From the NCBI RefSeq assembly GCF_902498785.1, contig NZ_LR701493.1, positions 233,459 through 297,458 on the forward strand: a stretch of 64,000 nt of DNA, in the 5' to 3' direction. Positions 33,885-42,778 of the stretch are shown here, piece after piece. A model generated the notes under the pieces. The model ran no database searches. It worked only from the letters and a program-made list of their open reading frames with translations, and was not told the DNA's origin. A program made the position numbers and the translations under genes. The stretch comes from Sphingomonas sp. EC-HK361. Lineage in GTDB: Bacteria; Pseudomonadota; Alphaproteobacteria; Sphingomonadales; Sphingomonadaceae. The first letter of the stretch is position 1. Every line of letters begins with the position of its first letter.

Positions 33885-34979
33885 TCAGCTGCGGAGAAGC
33901 CGATTCACCGGCGCGGCCCCCAGGCTTTCGCGCGGAATGAGTTCGTAGGGCAGCGTCGCGGAAACGGGCTGCACCTGCCGGCCGCTGAGGATGCCGAGCA
34001 GCAGTTCGACCGTCTTGCGCCCGATCTCCGCCATCGGCTGGCGCACGGTCGCGAGCGGCGGATCGACATAGCGCGCCATCTGAATATCGTCGAAGCCCAC
34101 GACGGAAAGGTCGGCCGGGCAGGACAGGCCGGCGGTGCGCGCCGCCGCCAGCGTGCCGATCGCCATCTCGTCGCTGAAGCAGAAGATGGCGGTGGGGCGC
34201 GGGGAGCGCGCGAACAGCGCCATCGCCGCGCGCCGCCCCGACTCGATCGAGAAATCGCCGGCTTCGACGATGAGATTGGCGGCCAGCCCGCGCGCCGCCG
34301 CCGCTCTGCTCGCGCCGGCCAGACGATCGCGGGTCAACGGGCTGTCGGCGGGTCCGAGGATGAGCGCGATGTCGCGGTGACCCAGCCCGTAGAGCGCCTG
34401 CATGACCTCATGGCCCGCCCCCGCATTGTCGATATGCGCGCTCGACACGCCGAGCGTGGAGGTGAACTCGCAACCATTGACGACCGGCGCGCGGCCGCCA
34501 TCGCGGGCGAGGATCGTGGCGAGCACCGTCGGCAGCCGGTGGCCGAGAAAGATGATGCCGTCCGCCTCACGGCGATTGAGCATGTCGGCATATTGCTCCT
34601 CACGCTCACGCTCGTTGCGGGTGTCGCCAAGCAGCACCGCATAGCCCGCCTTCTGCGCCGCTTCCTCGACCCCGCGGATGACGCGGGAGAAGAACGGGTT
34701 CGAGATATCGGGCACGGTCACGATGATCCGCCCCGTCCGCGTTGTCCGCAGGCTCGCCGCGACCGAATTCCGGATGTAGCCGAGCTCCTGCACGGCCTGC
34801 ATCACCTTCGCGCGCGTTGCGTCTGCGACCAGCTCGGGGGCGGAGAGGACGCGCGCGGCGGTCGCCCTGGAGACGCCCGCGACCTGCGCCACATCGCGAA
34901 GCGTCGTCACCGCGCGCGGACGTCGGCGGACATGGCCGCGGCGCGTCCGTCGTGGTGAGCGGTGGGCGATCGTTGGCAA
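33885..34979 (-). CDS. LacI-family transcriptional regulator
   Basis: 364 aa from a TTG at 34979; a GTG at 34910 would start the protein at VTTLRDVAQVAGVS, the usual family start, and may be the true one. N-terminal helix-turn-helix and hinge helix (TLRDVAQVAGVSRATAARVLS), then a periplasmic-binding-protein-like effector domain with IIVTVPDISNPFFSRVIRGVE, ILGPADSPLTRDRL and VVGFDDIQMARYVDPPLATV. Such proteins repress sugar genes until a sugar binds. It is placed directly upstream of the ten-gene operon and divergent from the glycosidase-like gene at 35168, its likely targets. Confidence 0.93.
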   Translation of the reverse strand: MPTIAHRSPRRTRRGHVRRRPRAVTTLRDVAQVAGVSRATAARVLSAPELVADATRAKVMQAVQELGYIRNSVAASLRTTRTGRIIVTVPDISNPFFSRVIRGVEEAAQKAGYAVLLGDTRNEREREEQYADMLNRREADGIIFLGHRLPTVLATILARDGGRAPVVNGCEFTSTLGVSSAHIDNAGAGHEVMQALYGLGHRDIALILGPADSPLTRDRLAGASRAAAARGLAANLIVEAGDFSIESGRRAAMALFARSPRPTAIFCFSDEMAIGTLAAARTAGLSCPADLSVVGFDDIQMARYVDPPLATVRQPMAEIGRKTVELLLGILSGRQVQPVSATLPYELIPRESLGAAPVNRLLRS

Positions 34980-35167
34980 CGCATCGCCTTACCTTTGCGA
35001 GGGACGTTATCGCTGGCAAGTCCCGTCGTCGATCGACCGACATGTCATGCGACCGCGTCGCGCGATCCTTGGCCCACGTGCCGCGCCACCAGCCACGGCC
35101 GGAGACGCGAGCGGGGCCCGCCGCATTTCCTCTGTTCGACCCTCCCTGATTGCCGTAGCCCTTCCCC

Positions 35168-37714
35168 ATGAAGAACGGCGTCCGTCATTCGCTGGCCACG
35201 GCTCTTCTTGCGGTCGTGCTGATCGCGAATGCCGACCCGGCGCCGCTTCCCACATATCGACAGGACGTCACCGGATTTGTGTCCGCCAAGGGCGAGCGGG
35301 CGCTGCTCATGGGGTATCCCGGCGCGCTCGAAATCTGGGCCTATCCGCTCCAGCTCGCAAGCGACTTCCAGCTTCGCTTCCGCGTTCAGGGCACCGTGGC
35401 ACCGATCGAGGCGGCACCGCTCCTTCGCCGCGTCGATCGCTCGCCGAACGAAGTCGTGCGCACCTATGTCGGCGCCGACTTCGTCGTGCGCGAACGTCTG
35501 TTCGTCCCCCGCCAGCAAGCCGGCGCGATCCTCCGCTATGAAGTGGAGGGCAAGCCCGACGTCCAGATCGAAGCGAGCTTTCGCCCCTCGCTGAACCTCA
35601 TGTGGCCTGCCGCGCTTGGCGGTCGATCGGTCAGCTGGGACGCGACGCGATCCGGCTATGTCGAGCGCGAGCCGCTGCACGGGTTCAGCGCGACGATCTC
35701 CTCGCGCGAGACTGTCGCGCACGACGACGCGATCAATCTCGCCCGGGCGCCGCTGGAGCGATACGCGATGCTGCTTGCCCCGCGCGCGGGAGGCGACGGT
35801 GTCCGCTCCGCCAGCCTCGTCCTTGCGCTCGATCCCTCGGCGGAAACCGACGGCGCCCAGAACATTCGCGACTCTGAGACTGCGGCACGCCGGGACGCGG
35901 CGACGCACAGCGCGGCGGTGCTCGCGGAGTCGATCGCCATCGAGACGCCGGACCCGGCGGTCAACCGCGCGCTCGCGTCGGCCGCCCTCGCCCTCGATGC
36001 GGCATGGGCGTGTAACGACCGCATCGGCTGCGGCGTGGTTGGCGGCTACGGCCCGTCGCGCCCCGATCGACGCCCCCAATATGCGTGGTTCTTCGCAGGC
36101 GACGGGCTGGTCGTGATGGAGGGCATGCTCGCCGCCGGCCAGTTCGACCGCGCGCGCCAGGAACTCGCGTTCGTGACCCGCTACCAGGACCCCAGGACAG
36201 GGATGATCTGGCACGAAATGTCGCAGAGCGCCGGCCTGATCGATTGGGTCGGCAAATATCATTACATGTACGTCCATGTCGACATCACCTTCCAGTATCT
36301 CGCGGCCGTCGCCCGCTACGTGGAGACGACCGGCGATGTCGCGTTTGCGCGCCGCAACTGGCCGGCCATCGCGGCGGCGTGGCGCTACTGCATGTCCGTC
36401 ATCGATCGCGACACGGGTATTCCCACCATCCCTGCGGGCAAGCAGGGGCAGAATGAGCAGGAGGATCTGCGCGACGATATCCGGCTGTCATCGCTGTGGA
36501 TCGATGCGGCCGATGGCTACGCGTCGCTCGCCGGCGCGCTGCAAAAGCCCGCGCTCGTAAAGACCGCGGCAGCGGCCGCGACGCGCGCGCGCCGTGCCAT
36601 TGCCGACAATGGATGGGACGACGCCAACGGCTTCTGGCTTTCGGGCCATCGGCGCGACGGCACGCCGGTCCTCAGCCAGCGCCCCGACGCGATCGGCGTG
36701 CTCGATCAGCGCGTCGTATCGGATGCGCGGGCAGCCCGGGTGCTCAACCGGATCGCGTCGCCCGATTTTCTCACCGACTGGGGGGTGCGGAGCCTGGCAG
36801 CGAGCGATCCTCAATATGATCCCAATCTTTATTCGGCGGGGAGCGTATGGGCGCTCGGCAGCGCGACCGTCGCCACCACGGCCTACCGGCAGCATCGACC
36901 GCAAACCGGATGGGCGATCTGGCGCGCCATGGTGGACAGCGACACGCTCGACAGCGCGGGCCATCTCCACGAGGTGCTGGCCGGCGATACCTATCGACCG
37001 GAATTCGAATCCGTGCCCGAACAGAGCTGGTCCTCCGCGGGGCTGATGATCGCGGCAGTGCGGGGTGTGTTCGGGCTTTCCGTGTTCCCCGCCGAAAACC
37101 GCGTGAGGCTGGCGCCGCACCTGCCGGCCGAGTGGGATGCCATTCGCTTGCGAAACGTCCGGATCGGCGATCGACGCGTCGGCCTGGCGATCAAACGCGA
37201 CGCGAAGGGGATGACGCTGACCATCGATAATCCGGGCGATGCCTTGACGGTCGCGTTCGCGCCGGTGATCCCGCTTGGCGCGAGCCTGACCGGCGCCGTC
37301 GTCGAAGCGCGCCCCGTGACCATCAAGGCCGTCTCGACTGGCCAGGACAATCACGCCGAAATTACGATCGACGCACGCGCCCGCGGCCAAACGACGGCGC
37401 GGATCATGTATGATGGCGGGGTCACGGTGGCGCCGGTGCGGCGACCGGCGTCGATCGGCGACCGCAGCCATAACCCGATCCTCACGTCTGTTTCCGAATA
37501 TCCTGACGGGCTTGGCCTCGACGCGTGGGTGTCACAGGCCGCGGGCGGCGCCTTCACATTGGCGACGGATCGCGTACCGTCGGTCGGATCGGGCGCGACG
37601 ATCGATCGCATTCGCGATGGGTTCTACAGAATCACGGTCGCTCCGGGCACAGGTCAGACGGGCAGCATTTCGGGATATGATCGCCATAAGGTGATGATGA
37701 CCTTCAAACCCTGA
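35168..37714 (+). CDS. Large secreted (alpha/alpha)6-barrel glycoside hydrolase-like protein
   Basis: 848 aa with a Sec signal peptide (ATALLAVVLIANADPAP). An N-terminal beta-sandwich (to about residue 270) is followed by an alpha-helical catalytic-type barrel: ALDAAWACNDRIGCG, YAWFFAGDGLVVMEGML, MIWHEMSQSAGLIDWVGKYH, and WSSAGLMIAAVRGVFGLSV near 620, ending in a beta domain of about 200 residues. The layout resembles amylo-alpha-1,6-glucosidase, GH63 and GH78-type enzymes; the acidic E and D in the DLIDW and HEM segments could be catalytic. Exact activity unknown. It is divergent from the LacI-type regulator and may release the glycosides used by the 3-keto operon. Confidence 0.78.
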   Translation: MKNGVRHSLATALLAVVLIANADPAPLPTYRQDVTGFVSAKGERALLMGYPGALEIWAYPLQLASDFQLRFRVQGTVAPIEAAPLLRRVDRSPNEVVRTYVGADFVVRERLFVPRQQAGAILRYEVEGKPDVQIEASFRPSLNLMWPAALGGRSVSWDATRSGYVEREPLHGFSATISSRETVAHDDAINLARAPLERYAMLLAPRAGGDGVRSASLVLALDPSAETDGAQNIRDSETAARRDAATHSAAVLAESIAIETPDPAVNRALASAALALDAAWACNDRIGCGVVGGYGPSRPDRRPQYAWFFAGDGLVVMEGMLAAGQFDRARQELAFVTRYQDPRTGMIWHEMSQSAGLIDWVGKYHYMYVHVDITFQYLAAVARYVETTGDVAFARRNWPAIAAAWRYCMSVIDRDTGIPTIPAGKQGQNEQEDLRDDIRLSSLWIDAADGYASLAGALQKPALVKTAAAAATRARRAIADNGWDDANGFWLSGHRRDGTPVLSQRPDAIGVLDQRVVSDARAARVLNRIASPDFLTDWGVRSLAASDPQYDPNLYSAGSVWALGSATVATTAYRQHRPQTGWAIWRAMVDSDTLDSAGHLHEVLAGDTYRPEFESVPEQSWSSAGLMIAAVRGVFGLSVFPAENRVRLAPHLPAEWDAIRLRNVRIGDRRVGLAIKRDAKGMTLTIDNPGDALTVAFAPVIPLGASLTGAVVEARPVTIKAVSTGQDNHAEITIDARARGQTTARIMYDGGVTVAPVRRPASIGDRSHNPILTSVSEYPDGLGLDAWVSQAAGGAFTLATDRVPSVGSGATIDRIRDGFYRITVAPGTGQTGSISGYDRHKVMMTFKP

Positions 37715-37727
37715 CCCGTGCTGCTCG

Positions 37728-37857
37728 TCGATCGCCGAGCGCCGCGGCCTGCCGTGCATGGTGGTGGTCGACGACAATGGCACCGGGCTGACCAGCCATG
37801 CCGTCCTCGCCTAGTGCCAGGACACCGGGGGCGAGCGGCACTCCATCGCGCCGGGCA
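37728..37857 (+). pseudogene. Remnant of an IS3-family transposase (OrfB integrase domain)
   Basis: Translating from 37728 in the frame of 37743 gives a string that aligns by memory with the IS3-family DDE integrase: AERRGLPCMVVVDDNGTGL, then TSHAVLA, a TAG stop at 37812-37814, then CQDTGGERHSIAPGTP. In intact IS3 elements the same stretch reads like GLP-MVVSDNGTELTSHAVLAWCQDTGVEWHYIAPGKP. The catalytic DNG is still readable, but the frame is stopped and both ends are lost. It is a decayed fragment of about 130 bp between the glycosidase-like gene and thrC. No terminal inverted repeats or target duplication could be found. Confidence 0.7.
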
Positions 37858-37879
37858 CCCCAAGCCTACCCACCCCCGG

Positions 37880-37901
37880 CCCCTCCCTTCTTAGGGAGGG
37901 G
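37880..37901. repeat. Palindromic repeat, CCCCTCCCT family
   Basis: CCCCTCCCT (37880-37888), loop TCTT, AGGGAGGGG (37893-37901). The same arms occur in the larger palindrome at 45668-45702. The right arm merges into the ribosome site of thrC (GGAGG), so the repeat forms part of that gene's leader. Confidence 0.7.
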
Positions 37902-37911
37902 AGGAGCTGAC

Positions 37912-39135
37912 ATGAACACCAACCTCACCACCGATCGCCCGACCTTCGTCACCCATCTCGAATGCTCGATGACGGGCGAGCGCTACGCGGCGGACACGCT
38001 GCACAATCTCTCGCGCGTCGGCCGGCCGTTGCTCGTTCGCTACGATCTGGACGCGGTAAAGGCAGCCGTCTCGCGCGACGCGATGGCCGCGCGCGAAACC
38101 GATCTGTGGCGGTGGCGCGAGCTGCTACCGGTGCGCCATACGCGCGATATCGTCAGCCTCGGCGAGATCGAGACCCCACTCGTGCCGATCCCCCGGTCCG
38201 GCGGCGCGAACGTGCTGGTCAAGGACGAGGGGCGGCTTCCCACCGGCAGCTTCAAGGCACGCGGGCTGGTCATGGCGGTCGCGATGGCGAAGGAACTTGG
38301 CGTCACCCGGATCGCGATGCCCACCAACGGCAATGCCGGCGCCGCGCTCGCCGCCTATGCCACGCGGGTCGGGATCGAGACGATCGTCTTCTGCCCGGAC
38401 GACACCCCCGAAATCAACGTGCGCGAGATCGCGGTGCAGGGCGCAGCGGTCTGGCGCGTCAACGGCCTGATCGACGATTGCGGCGCGATCGTCGCGAAGG
38501 GCGCGGCGGAAGGGCGCTGGTTTGACTTCTCGACGCTGAAGGAACCCTATCGGATCGAAGGCAAGAAGACGATGGGGCTGGAACTCGCCGCGCAATTCGG
38601 CTGGTCATTGCCCGATGCGATCTTCTACCCGACCGGCGGCGGCACCGGGCTGATCGGCATGTGGAAGGCGTTCGACGAGCTGGAGAAGCTCGGCTGGATC
38701 GGGCCCGAACGCCCGCGCATGTATGCCGTCCAGGCCAGCGGCTGCGCCCCGATCGTCCGCGCCTTCGAAGCCGGCGTGGAGCATGCCGAGCGCTGGGAAG
38801 ACGCGGCGACCGTCGCGGCGGGCATCCGCGTGCCCAGGGCGGTCGGCGATTTCCTGATCCTGCGCGCGGTGCGCGAAAGCGGCGGCAAGGCGCTCGGCGT
38901 CGGCGACCCAGCGATCCTGAAAGCGGTCGAGGAGTGCGCCAAGAAGGACGGCCTCCTGCTCTGCCCCGAAGGCGGCGCGACCCTCGCGGCGTACAAACAG
39001 GCGCTGCGCGACGGCGAGGTTGACGAAGACGAGCGCGTCGTCCTGTTCAACTGCGCGACGGGCCTGAAATACCCGATGCCGGCAGCCGACAAGACGCTGG
39101 ATCGCCACGCGCCGATCGATTTTGACGCGCTTTGA
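37912..39135 (+). CDS. thrC: Threonine synthase
   Basis: 407 aa from the ATG at 37912, with GGAGGAG 7 bp upstream; the frame runs upstream through a repeat and the IS remnant, which is not coding. Fold-type II PLP enzyme: PLP lysine in LPTGSFKARG (about residue 113), the phosphate-binding loop PTNGNAGAALAAYA and the serine/glycine-rich FYPTGGGTGLIGMWKAF. The N-terminal HLECSMTGERY resembles the cysteine-containing head of this subfamily. Reaction: O-phospho-L-homoserine to L-threonine. Related PLP lyases cannot be fully excluded. Downstream gene is convergent. Confidence 0.9.
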   Translation: MNTNLTTDRPTFVTHLECSMTGERYAADTLHNLSRVGRPLLVRYDLDAVKAAVSRDAMAARETDLWRWRELLPVRHTRDIVSLGEIETPLVPIPRSGGANVLVKDEGRLPTGSFKARGLVMAVAMAKELGVTRIAMPTNGNAGAALAAYATRVGIETIVFCPDDTPEINVREIAVQGAAVWRVNGLIDDCGAIVAKGAAEGRWFDFSTLKEPYRIEGKKTMGLELAAQFGWSLPDAIFYPTGGGTGLIGMWKAFDELEKLGWIGPERPRMYAVQASGCAPIVRAFEAGVEHAERWEDAATVAAGIRVPRAVGDFLILRAVRESGGKALGVGDPAILKAVEECAKKDGLLLCPEGGATLAAYKQALRDGEVDEDERVVLFNCATGLKYPMPAADKTLDRHAPIDFDAL

Positions 39136-39145
39136 GGGCCGTTCG

Positions 39146-39595
39146 CTAGCGCGCGGTCGCGCAAGCCGCGCGCGGCTGGCAGGGTAGCGGTTTCCAGGTG
39201 GCAATCTCTTTTTGAAGATTGACCAGCGCGCGAGCACCGTAAGCGCCGCGCTCCTGCTCGGTGAGGAGGCCGTCATGATCCGTGTCGGCTTCGGCGAACG
39301 CCCGATCGGCCCCCGCAATCGCCTCTTGGATGGAGATGCGCCCGTCATGATCAATGTCCGCGCGGTCGAATTCGGCGCGCGCCATCCGATCGTTGGGCAA
39401 TCGTTCTGGGATCTGCCCTTTCGGGAATATTGCGGCTAAGGCGAATTCGCGCATCTCGGCATAGGTTACGAAGCCATCGTGGTTCGCATCCATGCGACGG
39501 TGATGCGCTAAAGCCGCTGCCTCGTCCTGTTGCCGCGTTTCTCCGACAGGACTGACATTGGCCGCGGCCAGCAGTGCTGCAACGAGAATTGCCAT
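39146..39595 (-). CDS. Exported EF-hand calcium-binding protein
   Basis: 149 aa with a short hydrophobic N-terminus (MAILVAALLAAANVSP) acting as a signal peptide. Three EF-hand loops can be read: DANHDGFVTYAE (about residue 36), DIDHDGRISIQE (about 78) and DTDHDGLLTEQE (about 98). Each has the Asp/Asn-x-Asp-x-Asp/Gly pattern and ends in an acidic residue. Calcium binding in the periplasm is expected; partner unknown. Lies 85 bp downstream of the TonB-dependent receptor gene on the same strand, so the two may be co-transcribed. Ten bases separate its stop from that of thrC. Confidence 0.85.
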   Translation of the reverse strand: MAILVAALLAAANVSPVGETRQQDEAAALAHHRRMDANHDGFVTYAEMREFALAAIFPKGQIPERLPNDRMARAEFDRADIDHDGRISIQEAIAGADRAFAEADTDHDGLLTEQERGAYGARALVNLQKEIATWKPLPCQPRAACATAR

Positions 39596-39680
39596 TCCCC
39601 GACCCTGCGCCGTACTGAATGACGAGGACGTGACGAACGTCTGAAATCTGCTGTCGATTTGTTCAAGGTTGGTCCGCTCC

Positions 39681-42278
39681 CTAGAAGAACAGCTTCCGTA
39701 CCGAAATCCGCACGCTGCGGCCCAGCGCGTCGAGATAGGCGGGCTGGTAGCTGATCGGGGTCAGGCCGTTCGCGTCGGTCACGCGCTGGCGCTGGTTGGT
39801 CAGATTGTTGAACGACAGCGTCACCCGCGTTCCCCGCATCCAGGGGTGCGCCTTCACCCATTCCAGCCGCCCGCCCAGATCGGCGAACAGCCGCAGGTTG
39901 AAGGTGGCGAGGCTGGAGAAATCGAGCGTCTGCGGGTTGGCGGCGGTGCCGGCCTGCACCGTCGTGCCGCTCTGCCAGTTCGCCGAAAGCCGCGCGCCGA
40001 TGCCGTTGTTGGTGTAGCCCGCCTGTCCCTCGACCTCGTGGCGCGGCTGGCCGCCGCTCTGCCCGATCGCGTCGCCGCGCAGGAGATCGAGGCTTGGGCC
40101 GCCGTCGAGCACATCGACCCGGTCGGTCAGGTGGATGGTGTGATACACCGCGAACTGCAGCCGCCCGCCGCCGCCAGCGCCGCCGCCGCCGCGCCCGCCG
40201 AAGCCCCGGCCACCGCCGCTAAATCCACGTCGGCCGCCCGGACCTGCCTGCGGACCATTCGGCCGAGCCGCGCTGTCCGCTGGTGGGGACGCTGCACCAT
40301 CCGGGGCGGACGTCGCGGCTGTGTTACCACGCGCGCCGTCCTGTCCCTCGCCGCCGCCCTGCCGCCGCTGGCGCCCGGGGAAGGTCATCCCCGCGAACGG
40401 GTTGGGTCCAGTGCCCGCGCGATACGCCTCGATCTCGCGCTGGACCTTCGATTTCAGCGATTTGGAGAAGTTGAAACCGTAGCGGAACTGGCTGTTCTCC
40501 GTCCGCGCATAGTTGATCGGTCGCGTGTCGAGCCGCACCAGCGTGCCGTTCACCCGCGTGAAGCGATCGCCGAACGCCGCCTCGATCGCGGCGGTGGGCG
40601 TAGGGAAGGACGCGATCGGATCATCGACGGTCGTTCTTACGTAGGTGCCCACGATCGTCAGGTCGCTCTTCGCCCACGGCTTCAGCGTCAGACCCAGCTT
40701 CTGGACGTTCTTCGTGTCGGAACGCAGCAGCGGGTTGCCGCCGCTGAGCGTCGTCACGTTCACCGTCTGCCCGGTGACGTAATCGAAGACGCGGGTGTTG
40801 GGGGTCAGGACCTGCGGATTGCCCAGCTGCGCCGCGCTCGGCGCCTCCTCCCGGTGCGCGACCGATCCGATGAAGCGCACGCCGTCGATCACCGACCAGT
40901 TGAAGCCGTAGCCATAAGCGACGAGCGTGCCGAAATCGGAAAGGCGATCCACGCCGAAATTGCCGTTGAGCGAGAAATTGCCCGCCCAGGCGAGCACGTC
41001 CTTCGAACGGCTCGCGATCGGCACGTCGACGTTGATCTGTCCACTTGCGGTATCGCGCGACACCTTGCCGCTCTGCACAAGGCCGCTGCGGAACGAATCG
41101 CTCGTGAAATCGGAGGTGTCGGCGCCGATCTTGATCGTGGTCGAAACATCGCCCGCAGGAAGGGCGAACAGCGGGCCGCTCGCGGTCGTCGTGAGGTCCG
41201 CCGTGCTCGACACCGAATTGCCGCGATTGGGCAGCCCGAACGGCCCGGTCAGCGGATCGCCCGCCAGCAGCGCCGCCTGATAGGTCGCCAGGTCCAGGCT
41301 GGTGTCGGTCAGCGTCTTGCTGTTCACCCTGTCGTAGGCGGCGGTCGTCGTCCAGCGCCACTGGTCCGCGGTGCCGTTGACGGTCGCGCCGAGATGGCTG
41401 GTGAGGCTCGAATTGCGCTGCGAAAGCGGTGTCAGGTCGGTTGTATCGCTCACCGGCGATTGCAGCGTTACGATCGGCAGGCCGAACGTGCCCAGGCTTC
41501 CCGTCTGGGTGATCGAGCCGTTGATCGTCGCGTTCACGCTGTTCCCGAAGGGACGGGCATAGACCATGTTGACGTTCAGCTGGTGGCTGCCGGGCGTCAG
41601 CGTGCGATAGGGGCCGAGGTCGATCGCGCTTCCCGGTTCCTGGATGACGTTCCGCTCCGCCTCGGTCAGCGCGGACGTGTCGGTGTAGCTGGTGTGAAGC
41701 TGGACGCGGCTGTCGCGCGCGATGTGAAGCAGGTCGAACTCACCCTGCGCGGTGTTGCTGCCGCCCTCGGTCGGGATCTTGTCTGCGGCCTCGATCGTGA
41801 CCGCGCGGAAACGGCGGCGCAGGACGAAGTTCACCACCTTCTGGTCGGCGCGGTAGCCATATTTCAGCGCGACTTCCTCGGGCAGGATATCGACGCGCAG
41901 GATCGCCTCGGTCGGGATATCGCGGATCTCGGAAAAGCCCGCGATCCGCCGCCCGTTCAGCAGCACCACCGGAGGCCCGCCGACGCCGCTCTGCGTCTGC
42001 GGGCCGAGCTCGTCGAGCAGGTCGCTGACCGAGCTGACGCCGTAGGAGCGGATGTCCGCCGGCCCCAGCTGCACTTCGGGCGGGATATCGCCGACGACCG
42101 CACCGGGCAGGTTCTGTCGGGAGCCGGTGACGACGATATCGGCCGCCTCGTCCTCGTCGCCCGCCGCTGCTGGTTCGGGCGCGGGTTGTGCGGCGGGAGG
42201 GGTGGCGGGGGCGGGTGCCTGCTGCGCCCATGCGGGTGCCGCGGTCATCATTCCGAACATCACGACCAGCCGACGCAT
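39681..42278 (-). CDS. TonB-dependent receptor with Gly-rich insertion
   Basis: 865 aa from the ATG at 42278, chosen for the GGGGAAG 8 bp upstream; a GTG at 42287 is an alternative. Signal peptide of about 20 residues (MRRLVVMFGMMTAAPAWAQQ), then an Ala/Pro linker, TonB-box-like DIVVTGSRQNL and a short plug with VSSVSDLLDELGPQ and VVLLNGRRI. In the C-terminal third a low-complexity region (nucleotides about 40150-40380) is rich in Gly, Arg, Gln and Pro, for example GGRRGFSGGGRGFGGRGGGG. The barrel ends VRISVRKLFF. The insertion presumably forms a flexible loop. Transcribed ahead of an EF-hand gene. Substrate unknown. Confidence 0.93.
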   Translation of the reverse strand: MRRLVVMFGMMTAAPAWAQQAPAPATPPAAQPAPEPAAAGDEDEAADIVVTGSRQNLPGAVVGDIPPEVQLGPADIRSYGVSSVSDLLDELGPQTQSGVGGPPVVLLNGRRIAGFSEIRDIPTEAILRVDILPEEVALKYGYRADQKVVNFVLRRRFRAVTIEAADKIPTEGGSNTAQGEFDLLHIARDSRVQLHTSYTDTSALTEAERNVIQEPGSAIDLGPYRTLTPGSHQLNVNMVYARPFGNSVNATINGSITQTGSLGTFGLPIVTLQSPVSDTTDLTPLSQRNSSLTSHLGATVNGTADQWRWTTTAAYDRVNSKTLTDTSLDLATYQAALLAGDPLTGPFGLPNRGNSVSSTADLTTTASGPLFALPAGDVSTTIKIGADTSDFTSDSFRSGLVQSGKVSRDTASGQINVDVPIASRSKDVLAWAGNFSLNGNFGVDRLSDFGTLVAYGYGFNWSVIDGVRFIGSVAHREEAPSAAQLGNPQVLTPNTRVFDYVTGQTVNVTTLSGGNPLLRSDTKNVQKLGLTLKPWAKSDLTIVGTYVRTTVDDPIASFPTPTAAIEAAFGDRFTRVNGTLVRLDTRPINYARTENSQFRYGFNFSKSLKSKVQREIEAYRAGTGPNPFAGMTFPGRQRRQGGGEGQDGARGNTAATSAPDGAASPPADSAARPNGPQAGPGGRRGFSGGGRGFGGRGGGGAGGGGRLQFAVYHTIHLTDRVDVLDGGPSLDLLRGDAIGQSGGQPRHEVEGQAGYTNNGIGARLSANWQSGTTVQAGTAANPQTLDFSSLATFNLRLFADLGGRLEWVKAHPWMRGTRVTLSFNNLTNQRQRVTDANGLTPISYQPAYLDALGRSVRISVRKLFF

Positions 42279-42396
42279 CTTCACCACTTCCCCGAACCGA
42301 CACGCGGCCGAAACGCACCGCAGTCCGGCGGGTAGCGCGGCATTGTCGCAAAACTATGTCATGGAGGGGCGACGAAGATTATCCGCCCAATCGCCG

Positions 42397-42675
42397 CTAT
42401 CCGCGCAGCCGCTCATGATGGCGGATCACCTCGTCGATGATGAAGCGCAGAAACTTCTCGGAAAACTCCGGGTCGAGATCGGCCTCGCCCGCCAGCCGCC
42501 GCAACCGCGCGATCTGCTGCTCCTCGCGCCCCGGATCGGCCGGCGGAAGCCCCGTCTCCGCTTTGTAGCGGCCGACCGCCTGCGTCACCTTGAAGCGCTC
42601 GGCGAGCAGGCAGACCAGCGCCATGTCGATATTGTCGATCGACTGGCGATAGCCCTTCAACACATCGTCGGCCAT
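42397..42675 (-). CDS. Chorismate mutase, AroQ type
   Basis: 92 aa from the ATG at 42675; the longer frame upstream runs through the promoter of the divergent gene. All-helical AroQ-type sequence: an N-terminal helix with YRQSIDNIDMALVCLLAERF, then KVTQAVGRYKAETG and a terminal helix RFIIDEVIRHHERL. The conserved Arg of the first helix, Lys of VGRYK and the downstream Glu/Gln positions fit the active site. Converts chorismate to prephenate for phenylalanine and tyrosine. Monofunctional, no prephenate dehydratase fused. Divergent from the polyprenyl synthase gene, with about 100 bp between the starts. Confidence 0.88.
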   Translation of the reverse strand: MADDVLKGYRQSIDNIDMALVCLLAERFKVTQAVGRYKAETGLPPADPGREEQQIARLRRLAGEADLDPEFSEKFLRFIIDEVIRHHERLRG

Positions 42676-42778
42676 GGCGCGCCCCCAATTGCGGTTCGCC
42701 GCCTTTTGTCCGTGCGCGCCGCGAGGGGCAACCCCCGGCCTTGCGTTCGGGCGCGCTTGCCGCCACAGCCTGACCGCG

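Noticed and set aside
34966-34987. GCGAT-CGTTGGCAACG-C-ATCGC inverted repeat as the LacI operator
   Set aside because: It overlaps the possible TTG start of the regulator gene and is imperfect; the perfect palindrome at 33832 is a better candidate. It could still be an autoregulatory site.
39669-42335. 888-residue open frame on the plus strand, longer than the receptor gene itself
   Set aside because: Antisense to the TonB-dependent receptor, which has a signal peptide, plug and terminal strand; the plus frame has none of these.
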